From Chloroflexi bacterium bin20 (GTDB lineage Bacteria; Chloroflexota; Anaerolineae; Aggregatilineales; Phototrophicaceae), in NCBI GenBank assembly GCA_002238485.1, contig MPMG01000002.1, positions 302,689 to 366,688 on the forward strand: a DNA stretch of 64,000 nt, in the 5' to 3' direction. The position numbers and the translations under genes are program-made. The first letter of the stretch is position 1, and each line of letters begins with the position of its first letter. The notes below the pieces were generated by a model that saw only the letters and a list, made by a program, of their open reading frames with translations, made no database searches and was not told the origin of the DNA. Shown piece by piece: positions 60,978 to 64,000 of the stretch.

Positions 60978-62353
60978 GCGAAAATCGCGGCATGCTGTCG
61001 TTGAGCGACTTGACAGAGCGAGTCAGCGTCGGCGACATCGACACGGTCATCATCGCCTTCAGCGACCATTATGGACGTCTGCTGGGCAAACGGCTGGATG
61101 CCGAATACTTCGTCGAGCAAGCCGCGCAGCAGGGCAGCCACGCCTGCGATTATCTGCTGACCACCGATATGGAAATGGAACCCGTGCCCGGCTATGACTT
61201 CGCCAACTGGCAACTGGGTTATGGCGACTTTCACCTCGCGCCCGACCTGGACACCTTGCGCGTGGCCAGCTGGCTGGAAAAAACAGCCATAACGCTCTGC
61301 GATCTGGATGATGAACTCGCGCATCAGCCCGTTTCCATTGCGCCGCGCTCGATCCTGCGCCGACAGATTCGCGCAGCCGACGACATGGGCTATGCAGTCA
61401 ATGCCGCGTCCGAACTGGAATACTATATCTTTCGCGATTCGTATCGCCAGGCGCAAGAAAAAGGCCATGCCGACTTGCAGCCCATGGGCTGGTATCTGGA
61501 AGATTATCATCTCTTGCAAAGCACGCGCGAAGAAGTTTTCACCGCCGCCGCCCGCCGACATCTCAAGTTGTCGGGCATCCCGGTCGAAAGCAGCAAGGGC
61601 GAATGGGGCTTGGGGCAGCACGAGATCAACATCCGTTATGCCGACCTGCTGACGATGGCTGACCGCCACGCGCTGATGAAACATTGCCTCAAAGAAATCG
61701 CCGATGCCGCCGGCTGCAGCCTGACTTTCATGGCCAAACCCCACAGCGGGCAGGCCGGATCCAGCTGTCACATTCATCTCAGTTTAGCCGATGGCGAGCA
61801 AAATGCCTTCGTAGGCGATCTGCCATTCGGACCCGTCAGCGGCGCGGAGATATTCGGCTGGTTTTTGGGCGGCTGGATGGCGCATCTGTCGGAAATGATG
61901 GTGTGCTATGCGCCGACCATCAATGCCTACAAGCGGTATGAAGATGGCTCGTGGGCGCCGACGCGCATCGCCTGGAGCTATGACAACCGCACGGCTGGCT
62001 TCCGAGTGGTGGGCGCGGCAGAAAGCCTGCGCATCGAATGCCGCGTGCCCGGCGCAGACTGCAATCCCTACCTGGCGTATGCGGCGGCGCTGGCATCGGG
62101 CTTGGACGGCATCCGCAACAGAATCGAAGCGCCAGCTGTCTTTGCAGGCGATATGTATGCGGCGCGACACCTGCCGCGCGTGCCAGCGACATTGGAAGAA
62201 GCGACCGACAACTTCGAGCGCAGCGACTTCGCCAAAGCGGTTTTCGGCGCAGAAGTCGTGGCGCATTACAGCCATTTCTTTCGCAATGAGATCGAGAGTT
62301 TTCGCAGCGCCGTAACCGATTGGGAGCGCCAACGGTACTTCGAGCGGATCTAG
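60974..62353 (+). CDS. Glutamine-synthetase-family ligase (GlnA-like, possibly gamma-glutamyl amide synthetase)
   Basis: 459-residue GS-fold ligase. NAASELEYYIF, KPHSGQAGSSCHIHLSL (metal His and catalytic region), RIAWSYDNRT and PGADCNPYLAYAA are typical of GS-I and related ligases. There is no adenylylation-loop signature NLYDLP. Together with the dehydrogenase/SDR context, this suggests a PuuA/GlnA3-like enzyme joining glutamate to a small amine rather than ammonia assimilation. Coupled to the upstream Gfo/Idh gene by a four-base overlap. Confidence 0.83.
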   Translation: MSENRGMLSLSDLTERVSVGDIDTVIIAFSDHYGRLLGKRLDAEYFVEQAAQQGSHACDYLLTTDMEMEPVPGYDFANWQLGYGDFHLAPDLDTLRVASWLEKTAITLCDLDDELAHQPVSIAPRSILRRQIRAADDMGYAVNAASELEYYIFRDSYRQAQEKGHADLQPMGWYLEDYHLLQSTREEVFTAAARRHLKLSGIPVESSKGEWGLGQHEINIRYADLLTMADRHALMKHCLKEIADAAGCSLTFMAKPHSGQAGSSCHIHLSLADGEQNAFVGDLPFGPVSGAEIFGWFLGGWMAHLSEMMVCYAPTINAYKRYEDGSWAPTRIAWSYDNRTAGFRVVGAAESLRIECRVPGADCNPYLAYAAALASGLDGIRNRIEAPAVFAGDMYAARHLPRVPATLEEATDNFERSDFAKAVFGAEVVAHYSHFFRNEIESFRSAVTDWERQRYFERI

Positions 62354-62367
62354 GAAAGGCGGGAAGC

Positions 62368-63141
62368 ATGCGACTGGCGGGCAAGACAGCGCTCATCACC
62401 GGCGCAGGCAGCGGCATCGGCTGGCAATCGGCGCAGCTCTTTGCCCAGGAAGGCGCAACGGTTGTCGCTGTTGATATCAACGAGCAGAGCGGTCGTCAAT
62501 GCGCCGACGAGATCGTGCAAAGCGGCGGAAACGCTACCTATGTCTACGCCGATGTCGCCCGCGCGTCCGACTGCCAGCAGATGATCGCGGCTGCCGAAGC
62601 GACGTATGGCAAGCTGGACATCCTCTTCAACAACGCCGGCATCAGCCACGCCGATGATGACGATGCCGTGCAGACCAGCGAAGCCGTCTGGGATGTGACC
62701 TTTGAAGTGAATGTCAAAAGTGTGTTTCTGGGCTGCAAATATGGCATTCCAGCGCTGCGGCGGGCTGGCGGCGGCAGCATCATCAACACGGCGTCATTCG
62801 TGGCGCTGCTGGGCGCGGCCACGCCACAGCTGGCATACACGGCGAGCAAGGGCGCTGTGCTGGCCTTGTCGCGGGAACTGGCGGTGGTGCATGCGCAGGA
62901 AAATATCCGCGTCAATGCGCTTTGCCCCGGTCCGCTGCGCACCGAGCTGCTGATGAAATACCTGAACACGGACGAAAAGAAACGGCGGCGGCTGGTGCAC
63001 ATCCCCATGGGGCGCTTCGGCGAGGCGCAGGAAATCGCCAAAGCCGCGCTCTACCTGGCATCGGACGAGTCTTCGTTTGTCACTGGCAGCAGCTTCGTTG
63101 TCGATGGCGGCATCACCGCTGCCTATGTGACGCCTGAGTGA
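62368..63141 (+). CDS. Short-chain dehydrogenase/reductase (SDR)
   Basis: 257-residue SDR with TGAGSGIGW, NNAGISHAD and catalytic YTASK. Start at MRLAGK with GGAAAGGCGGGAAG upstream, 14 bases after the ligase stop, so part of the same operon. The C-terminus (YLASDESSFVTGSSFVVDGG) is the usual SDR ending. Substrate unknown. Confidence 0.9.
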   Translation: MRLAGKTALITGAGSGIGWQSAQLFAQEGATVVAVDINEQSGRQCADEIVQSGGNATYVYADVARASDCQQMIAAAEATYGKLDILFNNAGISHADDDDAVQTSEAVWDVTFEVNVKSVFLGCKYGIPALRRAGGGSIINTASFVALLGAATPQLAYTASKGAVLALSRELAVVHAQENIRVNALCPGPLRTELLMKYLNTDEKKRRRLVHIPMGRFGEAQEIAKAALYLASDESSFVTGSSFVVDGGITAAYVTPE

Positions 63142-63356
63142 TAAACGGACTACATTCACCCAGAGGATGACGTAGGGGCGAGCCATTGGGTCGCCTGTCG
63201 AAGCCCGATCCCGCAGATTGCGCTCGCCGCCCATTCGGGGGGCCAAGGGGGCAAGCGGTTAAACTCCTGTCTTCAACAGCATTCGCATTCGCCCAGCCGA
63301 TGTGGTCAAATCATCGACAGGAATCCACCGCGTGAACCCACAGCAGGAGGCGCGCC
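63142..63356. other. Intergenic region with a repeat copy
   Basis: 215 bases. A TTCACCCAGAGG half-tract and a GTAGGGGCGAGCCATTGGGT hairpin lie at 63153-63200. C/G-rich imperfect palindromes follow at 63215-63258. CAGGAGG precedes the next gene. Confidence 0.55.
63168..63200. repeat. GTAGGGGCGA palindromic repeat
   Basis: GACGTAGGGGCGA, then GCCATTGGG, then TCGCCTGTC. Here the stem is weaker than in other copies. Confidence 0.55.
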
Positions 63357-64000
63357 ATGCTGCCCGGACTCATGATGGACTACCCGCTGACGCTGGACAA
63401 AATTGTCGAACACGCCAGCCGCATGACACCGCAGAAGCTCATCAAAACGAAATTGCCCGATGGCGGTTGGCATACCTACAGCTATGCCGATTTCGCGGCG
63501 CGCGTCAAGAAGCTGGGCAACTTGCTGCTGGGTTTGGGACTGGGGGCAGGCGACCGGGTCGGCACATTCGCCTGGAACAATTATCAGCACCTCGAATGCT
63601 ATTTCGGCATCCCGGCGGCAGGCGCAGTTTGTCATACGCTCAATATCCGCTTGTCCGCCGAACAGCTGCGCTTCATTATCGAGCATGCCGGCGACAAGGT
63701 CATCATCGTCGATGGCACGTTGCTGCCCCTGCTGGAGCCAATCGCCCACCAGTTGGACATGGTCGAGCATTTTCTGCTTTTCAACTGCGATGCAAGCGCC
63801 ACAGAGCGCCTGCCTCGCGCAGCGCTCTACGAAGACCTGATGGCAGAGGCGAGCGACGACTTCGCCCCTCGCTGCACAGACGAGAATATGGCGATGGGTT
63901 TGTGTTATACCAGCGGCACCACAGGCATGCCCAAGGGCGTGCTCTACAGCCACCGCTCCATGATGCTGCATACGTTGGGCGTCCTGGCAGCGGCGGCGAT
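63357..64000 (+). CDS. AMP-dependent acyl-CoA synthetase (partial, C-terminus beyond window)
   Basis: 214 codons of an enzyme of about 530-550 residues; the right edge cuts it. Activates a medium/long-chain fatty acid as acyl-AMP and then CoA thioester. HASRMTPQKLI near the N-terminus and the ATP-binding motif YTSGTTGMPKG near residue 182 are clear. The start ATG at 63357 has GGAGG seven bases upstream. Confidence 0.9.
   Translation, partial: MLPGLMMDYPLTLDKIVEHASRMTPQKLIKTKLPDGGWHTYSYADFAARVKKLGNLLLGLGLGAGDRVGTFAWNNYQHLECYFGIPAAGAVCHTLNIRLSAEQLRFIIEHAGDKVIIVDGTLLPLLEPIAHQLDMVEHFLLFNCDASATERLPRAALYEDLMAEASDDFAPRCTDENMAMGLCYTSGTTGMPKGVLYSHRSMMLHTLGVLAAAA

Overview
The window is one contig from a free-living heterotrophic bacterium, about 58-60% G+C in the samples I counted. 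The gene content points to a Chloroflexota (Anaerolineae-like) lineage: many sugar and oligopeptide ABC transporters, sugar-acid and inositol catabolism, LLM and Gfo/Idh/MocA oxidoreductases, and dispersed CACAGAG and GTAGGGGCGA repeats. No rRNA or marker gene is present, so this is an inference. About 57 protein genes are called. I see no tRNA, rRNA, CRISPR array or transposase.

Layout. 1-5601 (minus): an operon for an oligosaccharide, with a GH4 glycosidase, a Dpp-type ATPase, a large family 5 binding protein and a permease cut by the left edge. 5954-7655: a sugar-phosphate isomerase/epimerase and rpiA. 7785-15602: a defense-type cluster, with a TerB-C-like protein, a BrxD-like (DUF2791) ATPase and an Lhr-like helicase in one overlapping operon, convergent with a single-polypeptide restriction-methyltransferase. 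15751-26940: housekeeping and accessory enzymes, including a nitroreductase with the three iodotyrosine-deiodinase residues and an amidohydrolase/SelA-like pair. 27043-37510: amino-sugar use (GH20 hexosaminidase, two SIS proteins, NagA) with a divergent sugar ABC transporter and an odd HNH gene. 37611-44252: LLM oxidoreductase, formamidase, SDR and a second peptide-type transporter. 44594-53896: Gfo/Idh dehydrogenases, SDR, FAH hydrolase, an M24-fold protein lacking most metal ligands, an enolase-superfamily dehydratase and a Zn alcohol dehydrogenase, separated by many short repeats. 54001-59351: iolB and iolD of myo-inositol catabolism with two genes between them that look like a PARIS phage-defense pair (AriA ABC-type ATPase and AriB DUF4435/TOPRIM). 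59811-64000: a Gfo/Idh dehydrogenase, a glutamine-synthetase-like ligase, an SDR and the start of an acyl-CoA synthetase.

How the genes work together. Most of the window takes up and breaks down oligosaccharides, amino sugars, sugar acids and inositol. Two unrelated anti-phage modules sit inside this metabolic landscape. One is embedded with intercistronic-size gaps in the iol operon and has an AT-rich core; the other is a four-gene cluster with BREX/PGL-like parts but no PglZ. Intergenic spaces carry modular repeats: CACAGAG tracts, GTAGGGGCGA hairpins with compensatory changes, and C/G-rich palindromes. At least one copy is arranged like a small MITE. Several promoters share an extended -10 of the form TG-N-TANANT, and three genes look leaderless with identical 6-base spacing between the -10 and the start codon.
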